Positions 32,100-44,559 are shown, counted from the first letter of the stretch. The stretch: DNA of 64,000 nucleotides from Takakia lepidozioides (GCA_030704615.1 CM060733.1:76112907-76176906), one strand, 5' to 3'. The notes: a model not told the origin generated them from the letters alone. A program made the numbers and translations.

Positions 32100-33669
32100 G
32101 TTGGCCTAAAATGGATAGCTCTAATGGAAGGAGAGAAAGATGATGAACAAAATGAAGCCACAACAGAATGGGAAGAGAAGCAGGATGGAGAAAACTCATT
32201 GGATCAGCATGAATGGAACTTGTTGGAACAAGGGAACAGTGACAGCCAAACCAGGGAGCCACAATCAGCAGAGGAAGAGGAGTTGTTGGCCATCACGGTT
32301 AGTAAAAAAGGATTGTCCTATCACAAAATAAATACAGGTAAGTTTGTTGAAGGCAACAGAGACTGAACAAGAGCAGTGGGAGTGTGAAGACATTAAAGAA
32401 CGAAGGGAGGAAATGAGCGTAGACATACTGGACGACATACAAGCAATGCATCCAATCACATTCGGACAACCAAATTATTATTTGAAAGATAGGGAAATCA
32501 AACGAATCAGGAAGAGAACACCAGGATATCACTTGATAGCAGAGAAACTCACGTTCAATGGCAAATGGATGCCAGACAAGAGTGTTAGAGAGGATATACT
32601 TCGAGGGATATATGAAGAAATTGGACATGGGTCAGGAGGGTGCAGATGGATGTCTGCAAACGTTTCTTTTGGCATAACCACACACACACCATCAGACATG
32701 TACCATGCACATGCATCAAATGTCAAGTCGCAAAGAACGCCACACCATTGCGATCAGGAACAAATGAACTACAGAGCATACCGATGAAGGATATATTCTA
32801 TTGAATCGCGTTGGACACAACAGGGCCACTGCCAGTATCGAGTAAAGGCAACAAATACACGTTGATCGCAGTGGGTCATTTTTCAAAGTGGATAGAGGTG
32901 AGTGCAGTAGCAGATCATACCTCAAAATTGACAGCTCGTTTATTTGAAGAACAGGTCATGTACCGCTACGGGGTACCACATTCGGTGCTCACAGACTGTG
33001 ATGGCTGGGAGTGGACGAAGGATTTCGAAGTCACATGCAAGAAGTTTGGGGTCAAGCATGAGAGATCAGCCCCTTATTGGCCTCGGTGCAACGGGATGGT
33101 GGAGAGATTAATTCGATCGCTCAAGGACAGCATGATCACTGAGTACACATAAAAACAAGGAGTGGGATAGAGCCCTTTACAAGGTGGCGTTTGGGTACAT
33201 AGTGGGCATATAGGCTTCAACCAATTTTTCACCATACATGGTGATGACAGAACGGGCAATGAGGTTGGGAGCAGACAACAAATTTTCAGCAGATTTCCGA
33301 ACTAGTGGAGCTCACTGATGATCAGGAAGCGATGCACAAGATGATTGAGGAGAAGATGGCGTTCATACAGGAGCTGGAGGGCACATTGAGGGAGAATGTT
33401 GATGTAGCACAAAGGGCACAACAGAGAGCTTATGCATCAAGAGGGAAAGAACTCACTGAACGGAAGGAGGGCGCATTGTGATGATGCTCAAGCCTGGCAA
33501 GAAGAAGAACATGGAATCATCTTGGGAAGGTCCATACTCCTTTCAAGGGTACGTAGACAAGCACACTGACCGTACCAAGAAGGAAAGAGAACGCGTATGT
33601 ATTCTGGAAGACGGAGCAAGAAAGCGGAACAGTGCGAGGCGAGACGTGAAGCACCTGCAGGTTGAGTGA
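32100..33669 (+). pseudogene. Ty3/gypsy integrase relic
   Basis: The relic starts with weak zinc-domain sequence (EDILRGIYEEIGHGSG, near 32600). The core follows at 32811-33152 with MDTTGPLPVSSKGNKYTLIA, VLTDCDGWEW and NGMVERLIRSLKD, which keep the D,D-E residues. After a TAA come EWDRALYKVAFGY and TNFSPYMVMTERAM in the same frame as read by eye. A C-terminal MMLKPGKKKN...SSWEGPYSFQGY stretch (33478 on) is a GPY/F domain. RT and the LTRs are not recognised nearby. A purine-rich AAGAGAGGGTGGGA near 33812 might be the polypurine tract. Confidence 0.75.
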
Positions 33670-34180
33670 AGCATTGTCTGGAGGACCAGCCAGCTAAAAA
33701 CGAAAGTGCTTACATTTGTAGGGCGAAGGCATGTGACACAGGGAAACGCAGGAGAAAGCCAGAGTACGAAGGATTAAGGGTTCAAGGATGAGATCACGAT
33801 TTTTCATTGAAGAGAGGGTGGGATGAAGTTACCAATTCTCATCAATGGATGGATGGCGGGTGATTTGGATGACCAGCATTGATGACATTGCAGATTTTCA
33901 TCAATGGATGGATGACAAGATGACATGATGAAGGGGTAATGAAAATACCAATGAAATATTGAATTTCATTACATAGGGATGAGACTGCATGAATGGGACA
34001 AACTGCTGAGCGGTGATTTAGTGACCATAGCACTACAATGGATCCCAGCTTTTACATCTGCTATTTTCCAGTCGTATCAGCCTTTTATGACTGCATGACT
34101 GCCCAGTCAGATAAACCCAGTCAGTTGTGACAAATGAGTCGTAAGTGCCATAAAATCGTATCTGCCAGTCGTGGAGCTCA
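33670..34180. other. no gene; possible 3' end of the gypsy relic
   Basis: The purine-rich tract near 33812 is followed by TGAAGTTACC, which could be an LTR start, and by a repeated TCATCAATGGATGGATG (33839 and 33899). No LTR partner is present in the window, so this is only a suggestion. Confidence 0.25.
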
Positions 34181-34720
34181 CTGTTGACGTGGCAACGGGG
34201 ACGCCTAATCATAGTCATTGATAAGACCGTAATAAATGATTACGAATCCATGTCAGCTTCACGTGGAACGGAAGGGATATGCCACGTGTCACGTCAAAGG
34301 GAAGGCAACAGGGTCTTCATGACTGCCATATACGACTTCCGCGGATTAACCCCAAGACAACACGTGGAGAATACCATGAACGACACGTGGCATGACAGGG
34401 TGACTTCCGCAGATTAACCCCAGGACAACACGTGGATTAGACTAGACATGACACGTGGCATGACAATATGGAGCAGGAGGGTCTTTCGTGACTGGCATAT
34501 ATGACTTCGGATGTTTAATCCCACGTCCACACGTGAAGTCAAATTATGCAGGATGAGGGTGGGGTGGTCGTTATGACTGGAACATATGACTTCCACGGCG
34601 CACTCTGGATACTGCACGTGGCACAAGTATGGGCAAACACGAGGGGTGAAAGTGACACGTGGCGGAGGCTCTGTGGATGGGAGGTAGTCGTATACATGAC
34701 CGTAGCATTGAAACACGAAA
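34180..34720. repeat. degenerate tandem repeat rich in CACGTG
   Basis: About four to five copies of an 80-90-bp unit with GACTGCCATATACGACTTCC and ACAACACGTGGA-type segments (near 34320, 34402, 34490 and 34575). CACGTG or CACGTGG occurs about nine times in 450 bp. CACGTG is the G-box/E-box core bound by plant bZIP and bHLH factors, but here it may simply reflect the repeat. Confidence 0.55.
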
Positions 34721-35019
34721 GCACCATTGAAAGCATACGAAAATACCATTGAAACATGAAAGCACATTTGAAATTGGAACATCAATTCAAATACAACGTG
34801 ACTTAATGTTCAGAGATCCGTTCCATAATCTAATTTGGTGCTGCTACAAAAATGCACAAAGCTGCAAAGTTTAAGTAAACTTCCAAACGCCTGAGGCCTT
34901 GAGCAAAAGATGCATACACTAATTTGGCCTGACTTGGTCACCCACCTTCAACTGCCATCCAGCCCAAAAATGACAGAAGATACATGAGCAAGCTTTCAGG
35001 CAATATAGCAACAGCAACA

Positions 35020-35265
35020 TTGACATATGTCCTGGGGGGTGCACCCCAGCCAACCGGTACCAGCCACGTGCGTGCACAGGAGGGGTTATTTTTAACCCCC
35101 CCCCATGTACAACATTATACATACATAGGGGGGGTAAGCAACACCTTAAATATAAGTCTACAACAAGAGGTTAGCATGATTAGGAGGGTAGCGTAGTGGT
35201 AAAGGACACTACTGTCATGACTCTCATCGTGGGTTCAAATCTCACGGTGTCTTGATTTTTTGAAA
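35020..35265 (+). mobile_element. probable tRNA-derived SINE head
   Basis: A polymerase III box A (TAGCGTAGTGG, 35189-35199) and box B (GGTTCAAATCT, 35232-35242) have tRNA-like spacing, with a T-arm-like GTGGG...CTCAC stem. The acceptor ends pair poorly and no good anticodon arm folds, so a working tRNA is unlikely. A T-run follows at 35257-35262. The upstream GC-rich segment with C- and G-tracts may belong to another repeat. Confidence 0.45.
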
Positions 35266-35833
35266 ACTCAAAAATATGTATATATCACAATGCAAATTTG
35301 AGCTCTAGACCACCTGCAAACCATGACCACCACCATACCACTAGGCTAGTCCATGATTCTTGAAGCTAATGTATGTTAAACAGTAATATACAAGATTTTT
35401 TATTTTTATTTTTTATTTTTTTATTTTTTGGTATCATTTTTGAGATAAACCGCGCGGCCCCAGCCCTGGTGTTTGGTACCATTGGAAATCCCTCAATGAT
35501 GAGGGGTGCACCGGCTTGGTCTCATAATTTTGGAACTTGCGGTGTGGGAAATATGAAATTTCAACTACTTTTGGTCGTTGGAAACTCGCAAAAAATAGCA
35601 AAATGGGCTTTCTTGCGACAATAGAACAAAACCAAATATAAGTATACATACCCCAAGATCATTGAAAAATTGTGTCCACGCCTCGGTTGGGGTTTGTCGG
35701 GACCTTATAAATCTACAATTGCATCCTCACGACAAATGTGAACTCATTTCCTTATAGTGTGTATTTCAATCTTCAGTGGTGTAAACCAAACTTGTGACCT
35801 AGTTGTGTCCGTTACATTAAGTCGCATCAGATT
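35266..35833. other. no gene recognised
   Basis: T-rich sequence (TTTTTATTTTTT at 35398-35428) followed by unique sequence up to the terminal motif of the third palindrome array. Nothing else is seen. Confidence 0.4.
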
Positions 35834-36386
35834 TGACGCTGATGCGACCTACGTCACATCCATTTTTAATAGCAAAAATAAATATGTGTGAGGGATAAAA
35901 CAAATGTCACATCACCAGTCATATCACATTGACTAACATGTTGGCATATTAACAACACGACAGTTAAATAAAAAATTTAAAATAATAATTACGACTACAA
36001 TATATAGATGATTGCGTTTAAATAAAATTAAAAAATACATATGACCGCCAATATTGACACTCGTACATAAGTTTTGAAACAATACGTGCGACCGCTAAAA
36101 TTCGGCATTTGTATGGTATTTTTTTTACTTCAAAATATATGTAACCGTCACAGCGATTGGAAATTAGAAAATTAAAATGTATTTGCGACCAACATAATTG
36201 GCTGTCACACCTATGAGAAAAAATAAAAAATTACATGCGAGTCCCTAACTTGGCGATCACATTAAGTTTTTTAAATATTAAATAATATAATTTAAATAAC
36301 ATTAATAGCGGCGACGACTAAATTTCGGCTTTCACAGTAATTAAAGAATACAAAAAATTGAAACGACGCTAGAACTGTCGGTCGTA

Positions 36387-36456
<70 letters not shown>

Positions 36457-37335
36457 TCTTTAAAATACTTTCACATTCTTTAAAATGTGACAAGTAAGTG
36501 TCCACATCCCCCAAAAATTACAATATAAAAAATAATCAATTAAATTAAATTGTAACGATTAGAAAGGCCGTCACATCCCCCGGCCATCGCCGTGAGTACG
36601 GCGATGGAGGGGCGACCGTCGTCGTTATCCCCCAGCGGATGCCCGATCATTTTTTTATTTTAAAAAAAAAATTCACAGCCACGGTCGTCCGGCGATCGGC
36701 CAACCGATGCAGTCGCCCATCAATCGCCTGACAAAGAAAATAAAAATAAATTTTCACGGACTCAAATTTAATATTATTTATTAATGTCGGCAGTCCAAAT
36801 TTTAAAACTGTCCATGGCAATATATATATATATACATCTATTTATGATTAATTTTTATTAATATCAAAACCGTCAAAACTTACAGTCTTATTTCATTTTA
36901 GTTTTATTGAAAACAAGACCCCGACCTTGGCGGTCGTGATATTAATAATAAACTAAGATCGTCAGTTTGGGCAGTCATAATATTTTTTAAATAATATTTA
37001 GAAAAAATAAAATAAAGATAATCAATTATGATGGTCTTGTTATCAATAAATACTAATAATAAAATAGTAGAAATTTTAGGATTGTCAACTGTGGTGATCC
37101 CGATACTAATTAAAATTATATTAAAATTAGATTTAGAACCATCAGCTTTGATGGTCTCGATTTTAAATAAATAATAATAAAATAATAACATAAATTTTTG
37201 GGAACGTCAAAGCTGTTAATTAAATAATATTAATCATAATAGCAGTCCCATCTGGTGGTCCCGATTTTAATTTTAAAAAACAATTAAAAAAATTAATTGC
37301 CGTCGCTTTACGGTCGTCTTGCGGTTGTCCAACCG
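35834..37335 (+). repeat. terminal motif copy B and decayed palindrome array 3
   Basis: TGACGCTGATGCGACCTACG + TCACATCC (35834-35861) matches the motif at 32.0 and 56.6 kb. It is followed by a strongly decayed array (about 36040-37335) in which only fragments such as GACCGCCAATATTGACACTC, TGGCGATCAC and TTGGCGGTCG remain in AT-rich linkers. No hAT coding sequence follows. It is likely the 5' end of another, older member of the same family. Confidence 0.5.
36388..36453. repeat. (AT)n microsatellite
   Basis: About 32 uninterrupted AT dinucleotides lie inside the decayed palindrome array. Confidence 0.98.
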
Positions 37336-39130
37336 TTGTCCGGTCGTCGTCTTCGCCAAGCAGTCACCTGAAGCCGGACGGTTCAGTTTCAATTTATCTC
37401 GCGTATTTCATTCTTGCACCTCGGAATTCTCCCATAGTCCGCAGCTTTGCAATTACATTGGCGATTTCTTGAACATTCGAATCATGCAACCCGATATGTG
37501 CTTGCATCCCGATTCAAACAACGATTGCAACAACAGCCTCATCTATCAATGAACAACAGCTATAGGTGCACAAATTATCGCGCAGATTATTTTTTGAGTG
37601 TTTTTTTAGCCAGGAGAGCCGAATTGCACGTAGACAGTGCAGAATCATGACCATTTGTTACAGAAACGGCAAAACATCGACACAACTACTGGTATGGCCC
37701 GCAAATGGAAGACATCCATGAAGCCAAAACGCTCAGGAGGTTATAGGGTATCTGCAAGGAGTAGCAGTTGAAGGCGTTCGATTCCAGTCGTCCGTTCGAA
37801 CATCTAGAGGCCGATTATACGAATGCAGGCAACAGTCTGTCTGTTTCTCACCTCAACGTTTGATCGCTATTCAAAATGAAGGCAATCAAGGAGTGCTTTG
37901 CTTTAAGAAGAAAACGTCCGATGGGTTGTGCTTTAAACGACACGATTGACAACAGTATCGCAACGTACATGTATCAATTTTCACGTTGTTCCAATATGGT
38001 TTCATGAGGACGCTGGAAGCGTGGAGCATGCATACTCATAGTTACGATTTTATTTCATGCTCGGATATGTCACATGGATCAAGCATGGGTCCCCTGTGTG
38101 TTCATTCATGCAAACAGACACTCCAGTGCCAGCAGCAAACTACTGGCAATGTATTCTTTTTCCCAGGAGGACAATTAAACCCTAATGGACGAGTCGACCT
38201 GATTCGGGTCGATTGGATATTTCGACCGTCGGTGGGCCCCTTGGATGAATCTGGATGAAGATGGGCCCTGAACGAAAGTTGTAGCCCTTGAGATTATGTG
38301 CCGGACAGAATTTATTGCACCCTAATTCGACAAATCTTGCGTCGTCAGGATTTTTTGAAGTGATGATGAGGACCCAAAATCCAATGGTTTCTGGCTCTCC
38401 ACGAGCTTTGACCTAGCCACGTGGCAGGCAAAATGGGTGTCGGTGGCCCGATGCCAGCGATCGGGTGCATGCAGGGTTGGCATGTCCGCCCGTGCGGACA
38501 TGGGATGCCACCCTGTGGCCAGTGATGGGTGGCGGTAGCGTGGAAGGGGCTCTCTCTTTGCGCGCACAGAGTCTGGGTTCCTGGAGCTTGCAAATTGTGG
38601 CCCCTCTCGCATTTCCTTGGCGCTTTTGTGTGCAGGTTTCGCTTGATCTTCTGTGGATCGCCCGCATTCGCTTCGTAGGGGGGTGTATTTCTGGGCTTTA
38701 TTTTCAGGTCATGGCGACTTACCTCTCCCAAGCTCGAAGCGGCGGGAGCTGTTCCGTTTCCTGCTGTGTGTTCTAGACATTACAGCTCGGGGTGTGATTG
38801 CATTGACGCAGCTGTTAGGGCTGAGTGTTTGGCGTTTAGATTCTTGTGCCCTGCCGAATTTTCATTATAATGCAAGTTGTCATTTTTTCTTGCATGTCGT
38901 TTTGTGAAACGATTTTATGCATTTGGGCTCTGTGTTTTGTGTGGTAGGGGATGGTTGCAGGGGAGTGTGGTGTGTTGGGGTTTCATTTTGCAGCTGGTTT
39001 TGGAGAGTTTGCGAAATTCGCCGAGGTACATCCTTCTTTCCTGTGCTTGGAGAAGATGGGCCATCTGCATTGATTCATCGTGAGGGCTTGCATTCATTTC
39101 CTGTGATCTCTGTCGGTCTCAAGGATTCGT
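37336..39130. other. no gene; upstream flank of the piggyBac element
   Basis: This is mostly unique sequence. Short open frames on both strands near 38.3-38.7 kb are mirror images of each other in GC-rich sequence and show no domain. A possible terminal repeat of the piggyBac-like element (CCCTAATGGACGAG near 38180) and a GGTGGGCCCC block (38232) have inverted counterparts near 42765-42790. Confidence 0.35.
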
Positions 39131-41414
39131 ATGGCACCAAAGAGGAAGGACACTCCTGTGCCTGAGCCACCGTCGCCCCCACCCAAGCTTGCAGCTGTCG
39201 CGGAGGTTATAAGGGAGTGGGCGCTTGAGGAGCAGCACTGCACTCCCGAGCAGTGCAAGGTAATATTGGGGTGTCTGTCTCCTGCCTTCCTCTGAAGTTT
39301 GCCTCCACCGCCGTTCGCCAATCGTTGGCCTCGCCACCCTCGTCCTCACAATTTTCGCTTTCTGTTTAGATGTCAGGTGGCTCTAGTTCTTGGTTGGAGA
39401 GAGAGAACAGAGGAAGGTGATAATGAAGGGTTCAGTGACGCTATGAATTTTGTTTTGAGAGATGATGTCTGGCCCGATGCCGATAGTCAGGCGTCTGAAG
39501 GCGTTGGCTCGTGCAAAGAGGTCGGTTCCTGCAAGTGTGACAGCACCTCCCAAAGGTGTGGCGAGGAAAAAAAATAAGGGAGTGGTGAATTCGGGTGTTG
39601 TGGGATGTGTTGGCGGGCCTCTGGGTGCTGGGAGCATGCTTGCCGTCGGTCGGGCTGCTTTGGGGGACATGCATCCCAACACTGGTGCACTGGTTCCTTT
39701 TGGTGAGGGGTCTTTTAATCCTGTTTTGGGCCACGATGAGGCCTCCTCCGACATGGACGAGGATTTTGAGGGTGACAATGGGTACATGGGCGACTCTGCT
39801 GACGAAGCAGACTGGGAAAACGAGGTGGTTGATATGGAGTGTGATGAGGAAATCTCGGCCGATTTTGTGGAGATGTTCAAGGCGAAGACGTGGGAAACCA
39901 ACGCAGGCTCTGACTTTGTGAGTGATAGAGCTGCATTTTTTGGCCCTCAACCTGGTCCCTGCCTGCCTGAGATGAAGGGCTCACATCCGATTTGGTTTTT
40001 TGGTTTGTTTTGGAGGCGGCAGGTGCTTGGGCGAATATGTAGGGAGTCCAATCGTTATGCTGCTGAACCTTTCGGTACGGGCACTTGTGGGGGGCCTCGG
40101 TGGAAAGAGCTCACTGTTCCTGAGCTCAGGGTTTGGATTGGAGTCTGTGTCTTCATGGGCATGAAGAAGTTGCCCCGAAAATGATTTTTTTTTTGCATTA
40201 CTCGGAGACATTCTTCACTTGTTCTGTCATCCGCAAAGTGATGACTCGAGATAGGTATGAGGCCATACTCCGTTGTTTGCATCTTATTGACAACGCCACG
40301 TTGGTAGCAGATCGTAAGAGTCGGAATTATGATAAGCTCGGAAAGCTTAGGTGGGTGTGTGAGGAGATTGTGGATAGGTGTAAAAGTCTCTGGAATCTGA
40401 ACAAAATGGTGACTGTCGACGAGGTGATGATCCGTTACAAGGGGAAGTACTCCCCAATTAGGATGTATATGCCTAAGAAACCATGCAAATGGGGCATCAA
40501 GGTGTGGGCCTTGGCTGACTCGGAGACTTCATATGTCTACGACTTTTCAGTGTATGCTGGTAAGAATGCAGGAGGGCCAGATGGCGAGAGGCAGAAAAGT
40601 GGGAAGGGAGAAGGTTATGATGTGGTCACCCGGCTGGCCGACGGGCTGCATGGTTTGGGCCATGTCATTGTGACTGATAATTACTTTACAAGGGTCCAGC
40701 TTCTATATGACATAGCCAAACTTGGCACTTGGGCCACTGACACGGTAAAAGTGAACAGAAAGGGTCTCCCTCCCTCTTTGCTGAAAATGAAAAAATCCAA
40801 GACTGCCAAGCAAGGGCAGTCATGGTACAGGATGCATGAGTCCAGGGAGGTGGTTGCTGTGTTGTGGTGGGACAAGAAGGGTGTATTCTTACTGTCATCT
40901 GCAGCTAGGCCAGCTTGCAGCCCTTCCTCTCCTGTGACTGTACGCCGTTTTGTGGGAAACCAGAGAGTGCCTGTGCCATCCGTACCTGCACATGTGCAAT
41001 ACCAAACGTACATGCGAGGGGTGGATGTGCAAGACCAGCTCAGGGGTGCGTACAGCTTGCAGCTACGCACAAAGAAATGGTGGCATCGTCTGTTTTTTTT
41101 TCTTATGGATACCACGCTAGTGAATGCGTATATCTTGCATTCTGCAATGAGAGAAGGAGGGGGCGTCGGGCCATGACCCATCTACAATTCAATCTGGCTG
41201 TGGCATATGGTTTGACAGGGGGTTGCTGCACTGACAACATTGACACCACGAGGGATTCAGAATGCACGTTTGTGCATCAGTGCCTTCACACCACACGGCG
41301 GCGAGTGTGTGTTATGCGCCATGTTCGTACTCACCATTACTGCCCTGGCTGCGATGGCAACCATTTGTGCCTTGGGCGGTGTCGGAATGAGGCACACCGG
41401 CATGCCTTGAGGTG
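39131..41414 (+). pseudogene. piggyBac-like transposase (DDE_Tnp_1_7), lightly damaged
   Basis: A first exon starts at ATG 39131 (MAPKRKDTPVPEPPSPPPKL) with a plausible intron, GTAATA at 39260 to TTTAG at 39369. The N-terminal region is acidic, then HPIWFFGLFWRRQVLGRI and ELTVPELRVWIGVCVFMGMK match the family. Catalytic Asp residues are all visible: VTVDEVMIRYKG (40418), VTDNYFTRVQLLYDI (40676) and MRGVDVQDQLRGAYSLQL (41024). The C-terminal Cys/His-rich zinc ribbon (CVMRHVRTHHYCPGCDGNHL plus CLGRC) is in another frame. Frame changes fall near 39450-39540, in a T-run near 40190 and in a G-run near 41155. piggyBac enzymes excise and integrate at TTAA. Damage is limited to a few indels, so the copy is fairly young. 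Confidence 0.85.
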
Positions 41415-41449
41415 ACTTAATTCTGGCTTGTTGCACTATCTTCTTTCTT

Positions 41450-41910
41450 TGTGTGTGCATATGTTTGTGTGGGTGGGGGTTCACCAGGGTGTGGGACTGC
41501 ATGCAGGTATGCTGGAGGCTGTGGATGGTGTGTGTGCGTGGGACGTGGGGTGTGGGTATCTCTGATCTGTGGTGGGTATGGGTTCTTCTCAGGTTGGGGG
41601 GTTGTGTGTGTCCATGTTGGTTGATGGGCAGTGGGGGTCATGGGGGGCTGGTGGTGACGGTTCAGTGGCAGTGGAGGGGTGTGGGGGTCATGTTGCTGCT
41701 GGTTGATGGGCAGTTTTGGGAGTGGGGGGGTCATGGGGGTCTGCTGCTTGCTCATTGTGGGCTGTTTTGGTGATGGTTCACAGGCTGTGGGGGTGATGGG
41801 GATCTACTGCTGCTGGTTGAGGGGTTGTGGAGGTGATGGGGGTCCTTCAGTGTTGGCGTGTGTGCGTTGTGTTTGGGTGGTTTCACAGTTTTTTTTTGGG
41901 GGGGGGGTGT
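41450..41910. repeat. G/T-rich minisatellite
   Basis: Irregular repeats of GTGGGGGTCATGGGGGTCTG, GTTGATGGGCAGT and GGCTGTGGGGGTGATGGGG types. The open frames through it on both strands (Trp/Gly-rich or His/Pro-rich) are compositional by-products. Confidence 0.7.
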
Positions 41911-42092
41911 CTACACACTGGGCAGATCGGGGGGTTCAACTCCCCCCCAGTTCGTGGATCATGTCTTCGGGGTGGTGTGTGGTTTGGGTTCGCTGCATTC
42001 AAAGGAAAAGCAGGAGCTCACGGGGAGCTTGAACACAGATGGGGCCACATTCGTGACGGTTGGTAGTTGTTAGTTTTTCAGTTGCCTGTCAG

Positions 42093-42120
42093 GTGGAACG
42101 CCGAAACGTCGGGCGTTCCC
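42093..42120. repeat. short GC-rich hairpin
   Basis: GGAACGCC pairs with GGGCGTTCC around CGAAACGTCG. It lies about 700 bp after the piggyBac-like gene. It may be part of the element's 3' region; function is unknown. Confidence 0.45.
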
Positions 42121-42179
42121 GGGCCCTTTTTTGGGTGTCGATTACGTAGCCCCCTTTTTGTAGCCGGAATTGTCTACCG

Positions 42180-44480
42180 GCTCAGGCAATACATGGCCTG
42201 AGCTGGGATTCAAGTAGAAATACACGTACTTAGAAATCTCTGCCTGCATTTTGGTTAGAATTCAGAAATTCTTTTTGGAGGTAGTAGGAAATCATAGGAG
42301 GAACAATTCCACTGGTGGAATTCTGGTTCCAATGAAAATTTCGACCCCTATGGCTGAATTACAGGTCAATTGAAGCAAATAGTGCTTTTTGACCCCCCTG
42401 TTTTCCCATACAAAGGAACCCTATGCAGATTTTGGAATTCTGCTTTGCAAATTTGGGGCAAATTGCTTTAGGTGCCTGAGAATTGGAATGTGGATGGGGT
42501 CTTGCAAGGAATTTTTTTTTTTTCGGTCCAACTGCCTGGTCAAACCAATTTTTCCCTCTAAAATTGGAATACACTACAGATTTAGAGCTTACCATTTTGT
42601 TATAATCTTCCTAATGACACGGTGAAATGGGCTGAAAGTCTTACAGCAGGTGCATGAGGTAGGTAGCGTCCTTTTCATACGGTTGATCCCTGTGGATGTT
42701 TCTTAGTTGGGAGATATACCCTCATCCGTGAGGGTATGTGCTGTTTTGGAGTGGGCCCACCAAAAACAGCCTTGTCTATTAGGGGTGAAAGCATTTTGAG
42801 TGGAGAGAAGAGTCTCTTGGTCCTTTGTCCATTTTTTCTTTGTATTTTGTGCTATGTTTGTCCTTTGCTTGTTGGAGTCTTTTGTACTTAGCTTGGTCGT
42901 ACTAACAAAGGAGTGGTGGGAGCTTGGGAAAGATGGGACTTCTAACCCTCCATAGTGGCCAAGAGGCCCATAGAGTTGTCATTTGCTTTGTGAGTCTTGT
43001 TTTCGTCTTGATATACTAGAAAAGAAAAGATCTAACCCTAGAGTACTAACAATGCAATGGGGTCTCTAATTTGGGTGGGTGTTCATTTTCTTTGGCCACT
43101 AGGCCTTCTTTTTATGTATAAAGCTAACCAAAAAGCAAAAGAAGCTAACCAACAAACCATTGGATAGATGTTTGTTAGTTGGTGAGAAACCTTCATTGAT
43201 TTTTATGTTTTTTGTTTTCTTTGAAAGCAAATGAGTGAGACCTTGTGTCATTCAAGCTGACCTTGATCTTCAACAATGTCTTGGTAGTTAAGCATTAAAA
43301 CCCCCCTTAGAAGAGAGAATGGGGGAAAGCTAACACCTTGTTTGTGTTTTTTTTTAGCTTTTTAAGGTTGTTGGAAATTTATTTTCTCACTAAAATTAAA
43401 TTTCCAGGCTTATTTTCATAGTCCTACAGGGCCTCCAAGTCTAGAAAAGCTTGAGAGGACCTTACTAACATGTGGGCTAGAAGACTAACTCCATGAGGGT
43501 TAAACAATGATGTTTTTTTAGGTACTATGCAATGTACTATGACATGATGATGATGACGGCCTAAAAAAGATGCGTCCCAAGGACATAAGATTGACAATAG
43601 CCTAAACTTGGCTATGGTGGGTGGGCGGGCTGCTGCCACCCCAGTGCTTTAAGGCATTGGGGCAGTTGCAGGGTTGAGTGGATAAAAAATGGCAGATCCT
43701 GCTCCATGAAAGTCCATGACCAAAAAACAAAGTTGAGGATACTATCCCAAATTTTTTATTCGTGATAGATAATGGTATACTGAACATATTTAGTAAAGAG
43801 TCCTACCCCAAATATTAAAGATATAATTAATTAAATATTTTAGTATATTATTTAGAGAAATTATGAAAAACTAAAAATTAGAGTTTACAAAAAACATTCA
43901 ATATGACACATAGCCATTGAAGATTATAGGTTTTTATACTTCTAGAAAAAAAATAACACCCAAAATCCAAAAATCAAGATGAGCTATGGACTTTTCAAAA
44001 AACGCCTATTTGTTTTACATATATTAGTCCATATGAGTCAAATGACAAATGATTTTGCCACTTCAAATCCATACCTATGATGTGGACCAAAATGGCCACC
44101 TTATGTCCAAATTTCAATGGAATTCATCAATGGCACATAGGAGAACTTGAGTCCATTGTAATTCCATTCATTGCGGTAACACTCCACAATGACGGTGTTC
44201 AAAAGTCCATAGCGGAGTCATTTCTTATCGGATTCATGATTGGAGAGTTGCTATAGGTGCGTATTGAAGCTAGGAATCCAATGACATATATATTTGCTGG
44301 TATTAATGAGTTAATTCAATTTCAATTGATGACACCGTCAATTGCAGTCATTTAAAACTGTGCTGGTAACGTCCATTTCGGTCTAGTCAACCCTGCATTC
44401 ACCCATTGACCTCGATCTGCTCAAGGTGTTTGACGGCCAATTAAGCTGCACGACAGGCCAACTAAGCGGGGCATGCGCCC
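42180..44480. other. no gene recognised
   Basis: 2.3 kb of AT-rich unique-looking sequence with short open frames only. It includes a small palindrome ATACCCTCATCCGTGAGGGT (42716). No transposon domain or RNA gene was recognised. Confidence 0.5.
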
Positions 44481-44559
44481 TACCTTTAACTCGATTTTAA
44501 TATTACTAGACCCCGTGGTCCGTGCAACGGACTGCAGGGCTGCGACCAGTGGTCCGGGC

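Noticed and set aside
35182-35256. Functional tRNA gene
   Set aside because: Boxes A and B fit, but the acceptor stem has about three mismatches and no anticodon arm forms. A SINE head or tRNA relic is more likely.
38322-38776. Overlapping open frames of 80-130 residues on both strands
   Set aside because: A GC-rich stretch with few stops on either strand. No domain or splice context favours one frame.
41417-42073. Trp/Gly-rich and His/Pro-rich open frames
   Set aside because: They arise from G/T-rich minisatellite sequence, lie on both strands, and have no domain.
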